Shown here: positions 52,365-60,964 of the stretch, one piece after another
How positions within the stretch are numbered: position 1 is the first letter of the stretch
Layout of the letters: the number at the start of each line of letters is the position of its first letter
Source: Pseudomonadota bacterium
GTDB taxonomy: Bacteria > Pseudomonadota > Gammaproteobacteria > Burkholderiales > Burkholderiaceae_C
Assembly: GCA_018241265.1 (NCBI GenBank)
Contig: JAFEEF010000021.1
Coordinates: 63,909 to 127,908 of the forward strand
Direction: 5' to 3'
DNA: 64,000 bases
Position numbers and translations under genes: made by a program
The notes under the pieces: model-generated
Databases searched by the model: none
The model's input: the letters and a program-made list of their open reading frames with translations, nothing else
What the model was told of the DNA's origin: nothing

Positions 52365-53633
52365 TCAGGTCCGGCCTGCGGACACACGAAACTCTGCATG
52401 GGCCGAGAAGGCGCCCGTCGCTAGGCTGATGTCGGCGCCTGCGATGCCAGTCCTGCGTGCCGCGTCTTGCCATCCATCGACTGCTACTGCGACTTCTTCC
52501 ACCACCTGCCGAGCCTGATCGTCGTCGAGGCCGTAAAACGCCGCGGCGCTGAGAACCGTCTCCAGGTTCGGCCGGTTGTCGACATCGTCGATGTTCAAAA
52601 CATGTTCCGCCTTGTCGACGTTCGGATTGACATCAAACGCCGGTGCGAGGCGCCACCCCGCTCTGCCAAGCACGAAGCCGTTATTCCGCAGGTGATCGTC
52701 ACGATTGCCGACCGCGACGTTGAACGCCACGCGACGGAATAGCTGTGCCAAGTCTGCGTCTGCATGCGCTGCATCGCCCTGGGCTCGGATGAACTGGGCC
52801 AGCTCCAGGTAACTCGTGCCTTCGCTCTGTGTCTTGCGCAGCAGCGTCATCGCCGAGGCATAGAAGCGTCGCGCACCATGCGCTCGATCGAACCTTTGCA
52901 CGCAGAAGGTATGGAAGTCGTTGTTGAGCTTGACCAGCTTTGCAGGCGGCACATCCACGCCGGCTTTCCGGGCCAGTTGGTGAACGACATACTCCCAGGC
53001 TCCGACGTCCCGGTCATCGTCGCGGGCGGGGAACTTGGCGATCCAGAGTGAGCCGTCGGCTTCCGTGAAATTGGCCTTCGGCCTTGCGCCACCCAGAGAA
53101 GCGCCCGGCGCGACGAGCACGGCGAGCCACTTGCGCAGGGCATCAAGGTCGTCGATGCGCCGGTTGCTCAGCTGGTAGGCCACGGACTCCAGTTCGCGCA
53201 AAGTCGTCACCGGCGGCGCCGCCATTTTCTCGTCACCGAGGAATGTTTCCGTAGCTGGCCGGCGAAAGCGCAATGCACCTTGGCGGGTCTGGTCCTGCAC
53301 GCCGATGAGGAAGTCCCAGGCATAGAGAGTGCGGGGTGACCGCTTCTCGTCCTTGGCGTGCAACGCCTCGCGGCGCTTCATGAGTGTTTGGCCCCAACGG
53401 TCAGGCGATGAGTCCAGGAAGATGCCGAAGTCGCCCAGCTCCGGATTCGGAAAGAAGGGCTGCTCGTCCAGCGAGAGATCGGGATCCAGAGCGAAGGCGC
53501 GAGGCTCCTCGAGCCAGCCGCGTTCGTAGCGAAAGCGGATCTGGCCGCGGTTGTGGGCAAGCGAGCCGACCTGACGTGCAGGACCCAGATCGTCGTCCAG
53601 CCAGACTTCCAGGGCGTTGTCCTGCTGGCTCAT
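52365..53633 (-). CDS. hipA: HipA-family serine/threonine kinase toxin
   Basis: 422-aa HipA-like kinase. N-terminal couple_hipA domain (about 1-130: SLAHNRGQIRFRYERGWLEE, then FLDSSPDRWGQTLMKRR). The kinase has the Gly-rich loop LGGARPKANFTE, the catalytic segment NVAVGNRDDHLRNNGFVL (N-x-D/H form) and DVNPNVDKAEHVL near the end. HipA phosphorylates a translation factor and causes dormancy unless bound by HipB. Its ATG overlaps the hipB stop (ATGA). The C-terminal half is complete. The gene is notably less GC-rich than the upstream chromosome. Confidence 0.88.
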   Translation of the reverse strand: MSQQDNALEVWLDDDLGPARQVGSLAHNRGQIRFRYERGWLEEPRAFALDPDLSLDEQPFFPNPELGDFGIFLDSSPDRWGQTLMKRREALHAKDEKRSPRTLYAWDFLIGVQDQTRQGALRFRRPATETFLGDEKMAAPPVTTLRELESVAYQLSNRRIDDLDALRKWLAVLVAPGASLGGARPKANFTEADGSLWIAKFPARDDDRDVGAWEYVVHQLARKAGVDVPPAKLVKLNNDFHTFCVQRFDRAHGARRFYASAMTLLRKTQSEGTSYLELAQFIRAQGDAAHADADLAQLFRRVAFNVAVGNRDDHLRNNGFVLGRAGWRLAPAFDVNPNVDKAEHVLNIDDVDNRPNLETVLSAAAFYGLDDDQARQVVEEVAVAVDGWQDAARRTGIAGADISLATGAFSAHAEFRVSAGRT

Positions 53634-53980
53634 GACTCTTCGCGATTTGAAGCTGGCGATGGTTTGACCCGGCGGCGCTTTGCGGCCGATGAGGGCTCCA
53701 GTGCCAGATCCTGCAGCTTGCGTCCCACCCGATCGTCGGCCGCGAGTTGATTGAGACTACTTTCGAGGCCCAGCACGGCCAGGACCCGGACATAGGCCCC
53801 CAGCGTAGCGCCCGGATCGCCTGCCTCAACCTTGTACACGGTGGTCCTCGAAATCCCCGCACGTTGCGCCACCACCGCATTGCTCAGCTTGCGCCTCTTG
53901 CGAGCAAGGCGCAGCCGCTCACCCAGTTTGGAGAGCAGGCGTTGCTCCTGTGGAAAGACGAGGGGCGGCTTGCGTGGCAT
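53630..53980 (-). CDS. hipB: HipB-family XRE antitoxin
   Basis: 116-aa DNA-binding antitoxin. The XRE HTH is RLARKRRKLSNAVVAQRAGISRTTVYKVEAG (about 24-54), followed by a short C-terminal tail with RVLAVLGLESSLNQLA. It represses hipBA and neutralises HipA. The start at 53980 gives the N-terminal PRKPPLVFPQEQ; longer upstream frame is not supported. An inverted repeat (TTTCG N10 CGAAA) sits 29 bases upstream of the ATG. Confidence 0.85.
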   Translation of the reverse strand: MPRKPPLVFPQEQRLLSKLGERLRLARKRRKLSNAVVAQRAGISRTTVYKVEAGDPGATLGAYVRVLAVLGLESSLNQLAADDRVGRKLQDLALEPSSAAKRRRVKPSPASNREES

Positions 53981-54008
53981 GTCCGCTATTCGGGTCGAAA
54001 AAACACGA

Positions 54009-54028
54009 TTTCGTCCATAATAGCGAAA
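54009..54028. promoter_or_regulatory. Candidate HipB operator
   Basis: Inverted repeat TTTCG-TCCATAATAG-CGAAA, 29 to 48 bases upstream of hipB. Its AT-rich core (CCATAATAG) could overlap the hipB promoter -10. Antitoxin binding at such a site would give autorepression. Only one copy was seen. Confidence 0.5.
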
Positions 54029-54211
54029 TATACGGCTTCTGGCTAGCACGCTTGCCAGGGAAACCGCCATGACCGCCGCAGCCGTTCGCGCCGTAGCGAT
54101 CAAGATCGAACGAGGACACCAAGGACACCAAAGGCCCGCATCGCCAAGTCTGCTGCTTCATGGTTCTGATCGACGCATGCGTCATGCCAGCGAGGCTCTA
54201 TCAGCGTTGCC

Positions 54212-55864
54212 CTAGGCGGCACCGCGAACTCTTTGCAGGTCGGCGTGGGTCTCCGCGTAGAGCGTCGCTTGCCGAATGAGAACAAGCCCGTCCGCCGGCT
54301 GCAACGAAGGCAGAGGATGATGCGTCGAACAGACCTCCAAGGCGGTCGCGAGTGTGCGGTTGGACAAGACGCCATGCACGGCGTGCCGCTCCATGTCGAT
54401 GCTGCAGAGCAGTCCACGGGCATCGCGCGTAAGGAAGCTCTCCACGAGGAGCACCCGGGCAGGAACTGCCGTGACATCAATCAACATGTAGCGTGGCTCG
54501 GGTGGCAGACCGTGCACCGGCATCTCGACGACAATCCAACCTTGCACGTCTCGACAGGTTGGGGGTTGATTGATGGTCGAGACATACACGCCCAACGCGT
54601 GCTCCGAGCGCACTGCGTCCGGCCACAACGCAAGCACCCGTGCGCGAATCTCCGCCGCGGTGACAAGACTCCCGGACCGGTGAGCGTTGAACAGCCACTC
54701 CGGTAATAGATGAAACGCGAAAAGGCAGCATGAGCGACGGAAGGGTGTCGGCTGATCCAAGATCGCTTGAAGGTCCGCCACCTCCTCGGCATCACCGTCC
54801 ACGTCATCGATTGTTCTTGCCAGGACGGCTTTGCGCATCCCTTCGGGAAAGTCGACATCTGTCTGCGTAGATGCTTTCAGAATGGCTGATCTGGCCCGGT
54901 GTACATCCATTCCCGCAACCTCAGCCTCGTCTAGCAGCTTCAACGACCTAGCCCGATCCGGTGGACCGGTCGTACCGTCCGCCAGGTGGCCCGCCAGGTA
55001 GACCTTCGCAAGCGCATGGCCTTGTGCTGCCGCCGCTTCGAACCATCGCACCGCCTGCATCGGATCCTCTGCCAGTCCGAGTCCCCGCATGCAGCATCGG
55101 CCAAGATTGAACTGCGCGTCGGCGTCGCCGGCCTCCGCGGCTTTAGAGAACCAGGTCACTGCGGCGGTCGCGTTGACAGGAGTGCCTACACCGGAAAGAT
55201 AGTGGCGACCCGCGTTGTATTGTCCGATCGCGTTGCCCAGCTGGGCGGCGCGCAACTGCCATCCGAGCGCCTGCGCCGGGTCTTGTGGCACGCCGCGTCC
55301 GTTCTCGAAGCAGGCACCCAGCGTGCTGCAGGCGGTAGGTTCGTTCTGCTCGGCGGCTTCTCGAAGCCACCTGACGGCTTTTTGATCGTCAATCGGGATG
55401 CCTGTACCTTCCAGGTATCGAAGGCCAAGTGCGCATTGGGACGGAGCATCGCCTCTCTGGGCAGCCTGCTCGAACCACATCATCGAGACAACGAGATCCT
55501 TCGAAACGCCCTCGCCTGAGGCGTACACACTGCCCAGTCTCCGCATCGACAGTCGATGGCCCGCAAACCCCGCACGACGCAACCACGCGAGCCCCTGTTC
55601 AACATCCAGAGGAACCAGGGCACCGGTAAGCAGGGCCACACCGAGGTTGTAGCGGGCCTGGTTATTTCCAAGAGATGCCGCCCTCCGGAATGTGTCCAGC
55701 GCCCCCCGACCATCTCCCGATTCATGCCGCTCGATGGCGACCCGCACCAGTGACGCTGCACGCCCGCGGTTGAGGTAGTAGTGCAAGCGGCGAAGAAGCG
55801 ATGGAGGCTCGCCGCCTGCGCGCTCACGCTCTCGGCCTACGGCCTCAACAGCCATATCGTTCAT
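54212..55864 (-). CDS. SEL1-like tetratricopeptide-repeat protein
   Basis: 550-aa solenoid protein. After an Arg-rich start, residues about 60-310 hold SEL1-type repeats with the A-x-x-x-L-G-x-x-Y/C-x-x-G-x-G pattern: YNLGVALLTGALVPLD, RRLGSVYASGEGVSKD, CALGLRYLEGTGIPID, STLGACFENGRGVPQD, NAGRHYLSGVGTPVN and NLGRCCMRGLGLAED. The C-terminal 240 residues are a globular region of no known family. No signal peptide. SEL1 repeats assemble protein complexes. It lies next to the cyclase gene on the same strand in DNA of lower GC, so the pair may work together; this is inference. Confidence 0.85.
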   Translation of the reverse strand: MNDMAVEAVGRERERAGGEPPSLLRRLHYYLNRGRAASLVRVAIERHESGDGRGALDTFRRAASLGNNQARYNLGVALLTGALVPLDVEQGLAWLRRAGFAGHRLSMRRLGSVYASGEGVSKDLVVSMMWFEQAAQRGDAPSQCALGLRYLEGTGIPIDDQKAVRWLREAAEQNEPTACSTLGACFENGRGVPQDPAQALGWQLRAAQLGNAIGQYNAGRHYLSGVGTPVNATAAVTWFSKAAEAGDADAQFNLGRCCMRGLGLAEDPMQAVRWFEAAAAQGHALAKVYLAGHLADGTTGPPDRARSLKLLDEAEVAGMDVHRARSAILKASTQTDVDFPEGMRKAVLARTIDDVDGDAEEVADLQAILDQPTPFRRSCCLFAFHLLPEWLFNAHRSGSLVTAAEIRARVLALWPDAVRSEHALGVYVSTINQPPTCRDVQGWIVVEMPVHGLPPEPRYMLIDVTAVPARVLLVESFLTRDARGLLCSIDMERHAVHGVLSNRTLATALEVCSTHHPLPSLQPADGLVLIRQATLYAETHADLQRVRGAA

Positions 55865-55933
55865 CCGTGTGCACCGATCCTCTGGGACGCGGATTGCGAC
55901 CGCGCAGTGGCAATCCAGCGCGTACGCCGACGG

Positions 55934-57832
55934 CTAGTCCGGCATACCCGCCTTCCTCAGTCCAACGAACAGGGTCGGTTCTGCCAAGGCGACTCGCTCC
56001 TTTGTTGGATTTACAAATCCTTCTCTGAACCATCGGACCGTCCACCGCGGCCACGTACGCAAGACTGCAGCCTTGGCCGCGGCAGCCCTGTCCGAATCGC
56101 CCAGGCTGGCGTAAGCCGCCGCCAGCAATACCTGGGCGCCACCAATGTTTTGACCCAGCGCCGATGCACGTTCGCAATCATGGACTGCCTCTGGCATCTT
56201 TCCCAGTAGGAGATGCGACTCGCATCGCTCTACCGAGATCATGTCCTCGAGTTCGGGGCTGAGGCGCTCGGCCCTATCAAGTTGCTCCAGCGCGGCCACA
56301 GGTTGGCCAGCGACATTCATGACGGATGCCATGCCAACATGCTGGATGCCGGATTCAGGGGCGAGCTCAATGGCCCTGGCCATTGCCTGAACCCCAGCCT
56401 CGTGCCGTCCGAGGCGAGACAGGGTATAGCCGCGCATTCGCCATGCCGCGGCATCTTGCGAGTCGAGTTGCACGGCCCGTGCCGACAGCACTTCTGCCTC
56501 GAAAGCCATACGGTTTCGGTCATAGCGTGGATCGAGATCACCGAGATTGCCCAATACCAGAATGGCACCGCGCAACGCGCGTCCATCGTTGGGATCTGTT
56601 TTCAGAGCCGTCTCGAACAATTCGCGAGCCTCCAGGAGGTTGCGCTCGTCCGGACCGCGCTGAAAAGCGGCCCACCCTCGCAGTGCCAGATCCGTGGATC
56701 CTTGACCTTCACGTGGTGCAGCAAGAACCCTGCGAGTTTCGAGCTCCGACAACGCCAACGAGAGATCGTTCACCGCCTTTCGTATTGCCTCATGGCGACT
56801 TGCCTCGCTTTCGCCCTCGTCGATCTTCGACTCGCTGTCCCATACCTGCGCACCAGTTCTGGTCTCATAGAGCCGCAAATCGACACGCACGGACTCGGCG
56901 TCGCTGATGAAGCTTCGCGCCAGGACGTAGCGTGCTCCGACCCTACGTGCCCGGTCTCGCAAGGCGGCGATACCCGCACCGGAGAGGTCAGCCTCGATGG
57001 GAAAGAGCGTCAAGGTCGTTCGGCGTTTCCCAAGTTCTGCATTGATCTCGCGGCTCAGCGCTCGGGCAGCGGGGGCGGCGAGATGACCGCCCTCTTCGCT
57101 GGGAACAGCGATCGACATCGTCGTCAACGGCGTATCGCTGCGGCCAGACGCTGACCGCATCGGATCGGATCGCCACCGTGGCGCAATCGCTGCGAATCCA
57201 ACCACAGCAATGATGAGGACCGTCATTCCCATCACCACGAGCAACATACGCCGGTTTCTCGCGCGCGCTCGTGGAGGCTGCAGCATCGCTTCGTCCATGG
57301 CAACTATGGCTTGCTGCGTCAAGCCGTAGACTTGCACCGGGCGGTCGATGTTCTTGACCAGCTGGGCCCCCAGCTCTTCGAAGGCGATTTGAAATCGGTC
57401 GCGCAATTGATCGAAGACGGCCGCCGAAACAGTGACTCCGCCGGGCTTCGCAAGGCTCTGAACCCTCGCCGCCACGTTGACGCCGTCACCGTAGATGTCA
57501 GCCCCTGAAGCCATGACTTCGCCGACCTGGAGGCCGATCCGAAAGAGCAGCTGCTGATCGTCTGGAAAAGGCTTCGCTGCGACGGCGATCGCACGCTGAA
57601 TATGGAGGGCGGACTGAAAGGCAGCGACTACGCTGTCGAACTCCGCCAGCACGCTGTCGCCAACGCTGTTGACGATACGACCGCCATAGCTTTGCACCAG
57701 GCCATCCATCACGGTGCGTGCGGAGAGCAATTGTGCAAGTGTCTGCTCTTCGGCCCGACGCATCAACGCGCTATAGCCTGCGACATCCGCGGCCATCACC
57801 ACGCTGAGACGACGAACGATTTGACGTGTCAT
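55934..57832 (-). CDS. Class III adenylate/guanylate cyclase with TPR region
   Basis: 632-aa signalling protein. The N-terminal cyclase domain (about 5-165) has the metal Asp in VVMAADVAGYSALM and in IVNSVGDSVLAEF, plus GLQVGEVMASGADIYGDGVNVAARVQSL, all intact. A transmembrane helix (LLVVMGMTVLIIAVVGFAA, about 198-216) precedes a large periplasmic or outer part with alpha/beta and TPR-like repeats (about 400-630). This architecture resembles rhizobial-type cyclases with adenylate cyclase N-terminus and TPR tail. Substrate-specifying residues cannot be confirmed by eye. Base composition differs from the bulk of the window. Confidence 0.9.
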   Translation of the reverse strand: MTRQIVRRLSVVMAADVAGYSALMRRAEEQTLAQLLSARTVMDGLVQSYGGRIVNSVGDSVLAEFDSVVAAFQSALHIQRAIAVAAKPFPDDQQLLFRIGLQVGEVMASGADIYGDGVNVAARVQSLAKPGGVTVSAAVFDQLRDRFQIAFEELGAQLVKNIDRPVQVYGLTQQAIVAMDEAMLQPPRARARNRRMLLVVMGMTVLIIAVVGFAAIAPRWRSDPMRSASGRSDTPLTTMSIAVPSEEGGHLAAPAARALSREINAELGKRRTTLTLFPIEADLSGAGIAALRDRARRVGARYVLARSFISDAESVRVDLRLYETRTGAQVWDSESKIDEGESEASRHEAIRKAVNDLSLALSELETRRVLAAPREGQGSTDLALRGWAAFQRGPDERNLLEARELFETALKTDPNDGRALRGAILVLGNLGDLDPRYDRNRMAFEAEVLSARAVQLDSQDAAAWRMRGYTLSRLGRHEAGVQAMARAIELAPESGIQHVGMASVMNVAGQPVAALEQLDRAERLSPELEDMISVERCESHLLLGKMPEAVHDCERASALGQNIGGAQVLLAAAYASLGDSDRAAAAKAAVLRTWPRWTVRWFREGFVNPTKERVALAEPTLFVGLRKAGMPD

Positions 57833-58072
57833 GAAGGGTCAACTGCCACTCCAAGTGTCCTCTACAGCTAGTAGATGTCAACTACGTGTCGCCACGACTC
57901 GTACGGTGACGCGCGACGCCGGCGCATGACGCTCGCGGCTGCGAGCCTCAGGTCTCTGGCAGTCAGCAGCCGTCCGGTGCCGGAACTCCAATGGCAGCTC
58001 GTAGTCTGCAACGCACAGGGCCACGTCCGCGCAGGCGGAGACTCGTAGTGACTGTCATTGTGAGTTCGAGGC

Positions 58073-58278
58073 TTAGCCCACCTCCTTTTGATGTCGCACC
58101 GCAAGGATCGTGACCGCATCCGGGTCGATGCGGTAGCGCGCCACGTAGCCGCTGTCGCCGAAGTCGATGATCCATTCGCGGAACTCGTCGGGCATGTCCT
58201 CAACGGGGCGGCCGACGCCAGGCTGTTGCCCCAGCACCCTTGCGGCTGCGTTGCCTCTTGCGCTCGTGCAAGCTTGGC
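58073..58278 (-). pseudogene. Remnant of a ParE/RelE-family toxin
   Basis: In the minus-strand frame ending with TAA at 58073 only the C-terminal part of a ParE-like toxin remains: LGQQPGVGRPVEDMPDEFRE, then WIIDFGDSGYVARYR, ILAVRHQKEVG. These are the conserved last ~55 residues of the family. The N-terminal ~35-40 residues and start codon are missing because the frame runs into the stop of the M15 gene (TGA at 58279). No parD-like antitoxin is seen in the adjacent 240 bases (57833-58072), which hold no other gene. It marks a recombination breakpoint. Confidence 0.75.
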
Positions 58279-60951
58279 TCAAGTCAACGGCAGAGGATCC
58301 TGATCCGGATCCCGCAATGCCAGCTCGAAGTGCATGCCGTCCTTGCCGGTCGTGAAGTTCCCGCCCCACGCAAAGCCGAAGTGCTCGAAGATCGGTACCA
58401 GTTCGACCACTGATCCTTCCGCGCCCTTGGGCGCCGGCGCCTGGCCGTAACCGTTCTGCTCCGCATTCAGGTCGATTGCGATCGCCCAGGTATGGCGGCT
58501 CAGCGGCTTGGTGTTGTCGTTGCCGATGTGGCGCGCGCAATAGGTGCCGGCGCAGGTCTTGATGCGATCGCCGAGATTCTTCTGCTGGATTGCGTCGAAC
58601 ACGGCCTGGAAGTGCTTCAGCGCCCGCACGTGTACCTTCAACTGACCCGCCGCCGGCGGCAGCAGCGCGTGGCTGAACGGCGCGAGTTCCCATTGCGCCT
58701 GGCCCGGCAGGCCCTTCGTGCGGATCTCGACGAGGTTCGGGTTCGCCGGGTCCGGCACGGTGCCGATGTTGCCGTAGAGCGCGCGCACATCCTGGTCGCT
58801 GAGCACGTTGACCGTGCCGTCCGTGCGCACCGGCGTGCGCCCGCGCGCATCGGGACGGGCCGACGGTGGCGCGACCGCGGGCGGCGATGGCGGCGGCAAC
58901 AAGATCTGGATCTGTGCCGCGGTCAATTGTCCGGTGCCGTTCTCACGCCGGTCCATCTGCCAAGCAGCGATCTTGTTGCGCGTGTTCGAATCGAACCTGC
59001 CGGTCGCGTCCGCTCCCGTCATGCCCAGCGCATTCTGCAGCCGCGTGATCTGGGCGCTGCCGAGGTCGAGCTCGGCGGGGTTCAACGCACCGCTGTCAGG
59101 GCCGGCCGCTCCGCCCGGCGGTGCTGCGGGCGGTGACGGCTGCGCAGTCAGCGTGCCGGACGGCGACCCGCCGTCGCCTTTGGGTGGGGTCGGCGCATCC
59201 GAGTCGGTGCTGCCGCTCGAGGTGCCCGAGCCGCGCAGCTTGACCAGGCGGCCCAGGAGGTCGAACCAGAACGGCGCCCCGAGCGTGGCGGCCAACGCGA
59301 GGATCAACCAGCCGCCGACGGCGAAGATCGCGGCAGGCCAGACATCGGCGTCGGTGAGCGCGGGCATCTTCCAGCGCGATCCGGATGCGTCGTTTGCTTC
59401 AGCGAACAGTTTCTTGCGCGCGTCGTAGTACTTCGTCTTGAGATCCACCGCGCTGGCGGCAGGCGATGCGGTCAGGGCCTGCGCATACGCATCGTCCTTC
59501 GAAGCCTCGGAGGCGGCGGGATCCTTCGGGCGGTGCCGCGCCTGGCAGGCTCCGTCGCAGCCGGGCCAGTTCGCCCATGCCCAGCCGATCGGCAGCCCGA
59601 CGCCCGCGAGTGCTTGCAAGCCGTCCAGTTGCTGGCACAGCGTTCGCGTGGCTTCGTCGTCCGAGGTGACGCATGCGCGATCGCCGGGCGGTCGGGTCTG
59701 GCCGGCGCTGGCCGGAAGCAGGGCGTCGCGCTCGTCCTGCAGTGCGGTGCGGAGCCGCGCCAGCATGGCCAGTGCAGTCGCGTCGTGCTTCGCACCGGCG
59801 CCGTCGAACTGTGCCTCGAGCGAGTCGAGATGACGTTCGATGATGGCGGACGAGTCGAAGACGGCGCGCGGGTAGCCTGCCTGATCGCGTGCGGCTCGCC
59901 GCGCTTGTACCTGGTCCTGCGTGTCGAGCAGCAGATCGATCGCGGCCTGGATCCTCTGCGCCGTGCCGAAGTCGGAATGCACCCGAGTGGCTGCCGCCGC
60001 GCTGAAGAGGCTTTCCTTCAGGGCCGACATGGCCTGCTCGACCTCGCGCGATTGCGGCAGCTCGATGCGCGTGGCCGATGCGGCGGGAGCGCTCGGAGCG
60101 GCGGCCGCGCGTTGCGCCCCATTCGGCTTGGCGGCGGCCTGGGCCAGTTGCGTCACCATGGCAAGCATCGTCGACGTCTCGGCAGCCGCCGGCGCGGACG
60201 CCCCGCCGGACGCCCCGGGCACGGCCGAAGCGGCGGCGGTGTAGGCCTTGCCGGCCTCGACGGCCACCCCGGTCACGGTCGCGCGCAATACCGGGTCGTT
60301 CCACAGCCTGGGGGCGATGACGAGCGGATTGATGTTGAGCAATGCGGCCATCAACAGCCCGACCACCGCCAACCGCAACTGCGTGTCGCGCCGATACCAG
60401 CCTCCGGCGCGCGCCATCACCGAGTCGTACCAGGCGCAAAGGCGCACCTGGTAGGCGTTCCAGTCGGCATCGGTGCCCTGGACGAGGGCCGAGAGCGACT
60501 TCACCAGTTCCGGCGTCGGCCGCGTGTCGTCGGTGGCCGCCTGGGCGCCGGCGGTGACGGCGTTGACCCATTGCCGCGGCGTGTCCGGCCTTCGGCCCTG
60601 CGTGTACAAGTCGCTCAGGTGCGCCACGAGCCCCGAGACGAACACGTCGGATGCAAGGTAGGAAGGACGTCTCTTGTCTTCCTTCGTGCCGAGCACCTGC
60701 GAGAGGATCAGCGGATGGGCGAGAACGTCGTTCGTGAACGTCGAAGGCCGGTGGCCCGGGAAGAACAAGCGGCGCCAGGACCCGACGGTGACCTTGTTGT
60801 CGCCGAGCACCGAGCAGACGCCCAGCAGCAGGGTGTCGCCGCGCGTCTTCCACAGCGACGACCAGACCTCGTTGAGCGTCGTCACGAGCAGGCTCGAGAT
60901 GGCGAAGACCAGCACGAGGCCGATGGCGACTTCGATGATCCGGGTGTCCAT
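58279..60951 (-). CDS. Membrane-anchored protein with peptidoglycan-binding-like and M15 D,D-peptidase domains
   Basis: 890-aa protein. TM1 is at the N-terminus (DTRIIEVAIGLVLVFAISSL), a second hydrophobic segment near 170-190 (LRLAVVGLLMAALLNINPLV) and a third near 500 (AAIFAVGGWLILALAATLGA). Residues about 600-670 resemble a peptidoglycan-binding-1 fold (ITRLQNALGMTGADATGRFD). The C-terminal ~170 residues are an M15 peptidase with zinc ligands His and Asp in SRHTWAIAIDLN and His in KDGMHFELAL. M15 enzymes cut cell-wall cross-links or D-Ala termini. The start at 60951 gives TM1; longer frame upstream overlaps the next gene. It is the last gene of a tight operon, 13 bases after the protease gene. 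Confidence 0.82.
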   Translation of the reverse strand: MDTRIIEVAIGLVLVFAISSLLVTTLNEVWSSLWKTRGDTLLLGVCSVLGDNKVTVGSWRRLFFPGHRPSTFTNDVLAHPLILSQVLGTKEDKRRPSYLASDVFVSGLVAHLSDLYTQGRRPDTPRQWVNAVTAGAQAATDDTRPTPELVKSLSALVQGTDADWNAYQVRLCAWYDSVMARAGGWYRRDTQLRLAVVGLLMAALLNINPLVIAPRLWNDPVLRATVTGVAVEAGKAYTAAASAVPGASGGASAPAAAETSTMLAMVTQLAQAAAKPNGAQRAAAAPSAPAASATRIELPQSREVEQAMSALKESLFSAAAATRVHSDFGTAQRIQAAIDLLLDTQDQVQARRAARDQAGYPRAVFDSSAIIERHLDSLEAQFDGAGAKHDATALAMLARLRTALQDERDALLPASAGQTRPPGDRACVTSDDEATRTLCQQLDGLQALAGVGLPIGWAWANWPGCDGACQARHRPKDPAASEASKDDAYAQALTASPAASAVDLKTKYYDARKKLFAEANDASGSRWKMPALTDADVWPAAIFAVGGWLILALAATLGAPFWFDLLGRLVKLRGSGTSSGSTDSDAPTPPKGDGGSPSGTLTAQPSPPAAPPGGAAGPDSGALNPAELDLGSAQITRLQNALGMTGADATGRFDSNTRNKIAAWQMDRRENGTGQLTAAQIQILLPPPSPPAVAPPSARPDARGRTPVRTDGTVNVLSDQDVRALYGNIGTVPDPANPNLVEIRTKGLPGQAQWELAPFSHALLPPAAGQLKVHVRALKHFQAVFDAIQQKNLGDRIKTCAGTYCARHIGNDNTKPLSRHTWAIAIDLNAEQNGYGQAPAPKGAEGSVVELVPIFEHFGFAWGGNFTTGKDGMHFELALRDPDQDPLPLT

Positions 60952-60964
60952 GGCGTGCTCCGAT

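Noticed and set aside
54114..54131. Two tandem copies of GGACACCAA
   Set aside because: Only two 9-bp units; no array, no spacer and no sign of a CRISPR or functional repeat.
57833..58072. Possible antitoxin gene near the ParE remnant
   Set aside because: No frame of 40 or more codons with a ParD-like or HTH motif or a credible ribosome site is present on either strand.
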